Source: an uncultured Flavobacteriales bacterium | GTDB taxonomy: Bacteria; Bacteroidota; Bacteroidia; Flavobacteriales_D; Crocinitomicaceae | Assembly: GCA_913031405.1 (NCBI GenBank) | Contig: CAJWCX010000092.1 | Coordinates: forward strand, 1-5,760 | DNA length: 5,760 nucleotides | Direction of reading: 5' to 3' | In this document: positions 5,239 to 5,760 of the stretch, piece after piece | Numbering within the stretch: the stretch's first letter is position 1 | How the letters are laid out: every line of letters begins with the position of its first letter | Notes under the pieces: model-generated | Told to the model about the DNA's origin: nothing | What the model saw: the letters and a program-made list of their open reading frames with translations, nothing else | The model's database searches: none | Made by a program: the position numbers and the translations under genes

Positions 5239-5760
5239 ATGTCTTTTGATATTGCTATTATAGGTGGGGGAATTGTGGGTGCTGCAACCTTTTATAAGAT
5301 TCAAAGGCGCAATCCATCATTGAAGTTGGCTCTTTTTGAAAAAGAAGAGGCATTAGCGGCTCATCAGACAGGACACAATTCTGGTGTGATTCATTCAGGA
5401 TTGTACTATAAACCAGGTTCCCTTAAGGCCCGTAATTGTATAGAGGGGCGACATGAACTCGTTGACTTTGCGAAGACTTATGGAATAGATCACGATGTCT
5501 GCGGTAAAGTCGTCGTCGCTACGGATAAAAACGAATTGCCTAATATGGATCGGATTTTTGAGATTGGATCCAAGAATAAAATCGAGGGTATTGAAAAAAT
5601 AACCTCGGACCAGGTAAAAGAAATTGAACCTTTTGTTGAATCTATTGGTGGTATCTGGGTTCCTTGTACCGGAATCATCGATTTTGTAGGAGCAACAAAA
5701 AAAATGGTCGAACTGGCTCTTTCTATCAATTCCGAAAGTTGCGTTTTTATGTCTTGCGAA
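5239..5760 (+). CDS. lhgO: L-2-hydroxyglutarate oxidase (LhgO-like), N-terminal part
   Basis: The gene opens at an ATG at 5239 and runs off the right edge after 174 codons with no stop. The product is an FAD-dependent oxidoreductase of the DAO fold. The dinucleotide-binding motif GGGIVG is at residues 9-14 and the ribose-binding acid is Glu34 (LALFEKE). The stretch at residues 41-61, with AHQTGHNSG followed by VIHSGLYYKPGS, is the signature that sets LhgO-type enzymes apart from other family members. LhgO oxidises L-2-hydroxyglutarate to 2-oxoglutarate and passes electrons to the membrane quinone pool, clearing a side product of malate and lactate dehydrogenases. The start is supported by the family N-terminus (MSFDIAIIGGG) and by a promoter just upstream. 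It diverges from mtaB. The missing C-terminal half prevents checking the remaining active-site residues. Confidence 0.9.
   Translation, partial: MSFDIAIIGGGIVGAATFYKIQRRNPSLKLALFEKEEALAAHQTGHNSGVIHSGLYYKPGSLKARNCIEGRHELVDFAKTYGIDHDVCGKVVVATDKNELPNMDRIFEIGSKNKIEGIEKITSDQVKEIEPFVESIGGIWVPCTGIIDFVGATKKMVELALSINSESCVFMSCE

Noticed and set aside
5125..5304. A 60-residue N-terminal extension of MtaB reaching 5304
   Set aside because: The extension has no resemblance to the family N-terminus, contains both promoters on its template, and would overlap the first 66 bases of the divergent oxidase gene. The ATG at 5124 fits the family start exactly.
5490..5729. A 79-codon minus-strand frame inside the oxidase gene
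   Set aside because: It lies opposite a well-supported LhgO coding region and shows no motif of its own.

Overview
The window is about 5.8 kb of AT-rich chromosomal DNA that looks like a member of the Bacteroidota, probably a Flavobacteriales- or Cytophagales-like organism. Three things support this. Protein relatives come to mind most readily from that phylum. No start codon has a clear Shine-Dalgarno sequence. Three intergenic starts are preceded at short range by perfect matches to the Bacteroidota -7 element TAnnTTTG. The lineage is inferred, not proven. Nothing suggests a mobile element, phage, CRISPR array, tRNA or rRNA.

Layout from right to left, since most genes are on the minus strand. 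At the right edge, one plus-strand gene (5239 to beyond the window) encodes the N-terminal part of an L-2-hydroxyglutarate oxidase (LhgO-like). It diverges from a minus-strand unit across a 114-bp gap that holds two back-to-back promoters and two inverted repeats. The first minus-strand unit is mtaB (tRNA t6A37 methylthiotransferase, 5124-3793), followed with a 2-nt overlap by a 6-pyruvoyltetrahydropterin synthase / QueD family gene (3796-3365). A 161-bp gap carrying a promoter follows. The second unit starts with a 32-residue membrane miniprotein (3203-3105). After it come a GH3-superfamily acyl-adenylating enzyme (3081-1546), a secreted protein of unknown function with propeller-like repeats (1546-737, sharing one base with the GH3 stop), a deoxynucleoside kinase (680-66) and the first 18 codons of a nucleotide-sugar epimerase (56 to the left edge).

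How the genes fit together: the first unit may be linked through tRNA modification, because MtaB modifies A37 and QueD relatives feed queuosine synthesis at G34. However, the pterin-synthase active site has the spacing of PTPS rather than QueD. In the second unit, the GH3 enzyme, the miniprotein and the secreted protein are tightly packed and probably expressed together. Their shared job is unknown. The kinase (nucleotide salvage) and the epimerase (possibly for lipopolysaccharide heptose) look like housekeeping genes downstream.

No dramatic new system is evident. The points most worth a second look are the miniprotein with its GH3/secreted-protein partners, the PTPS-type active site, and the palindrome inside the mtaB promoter.
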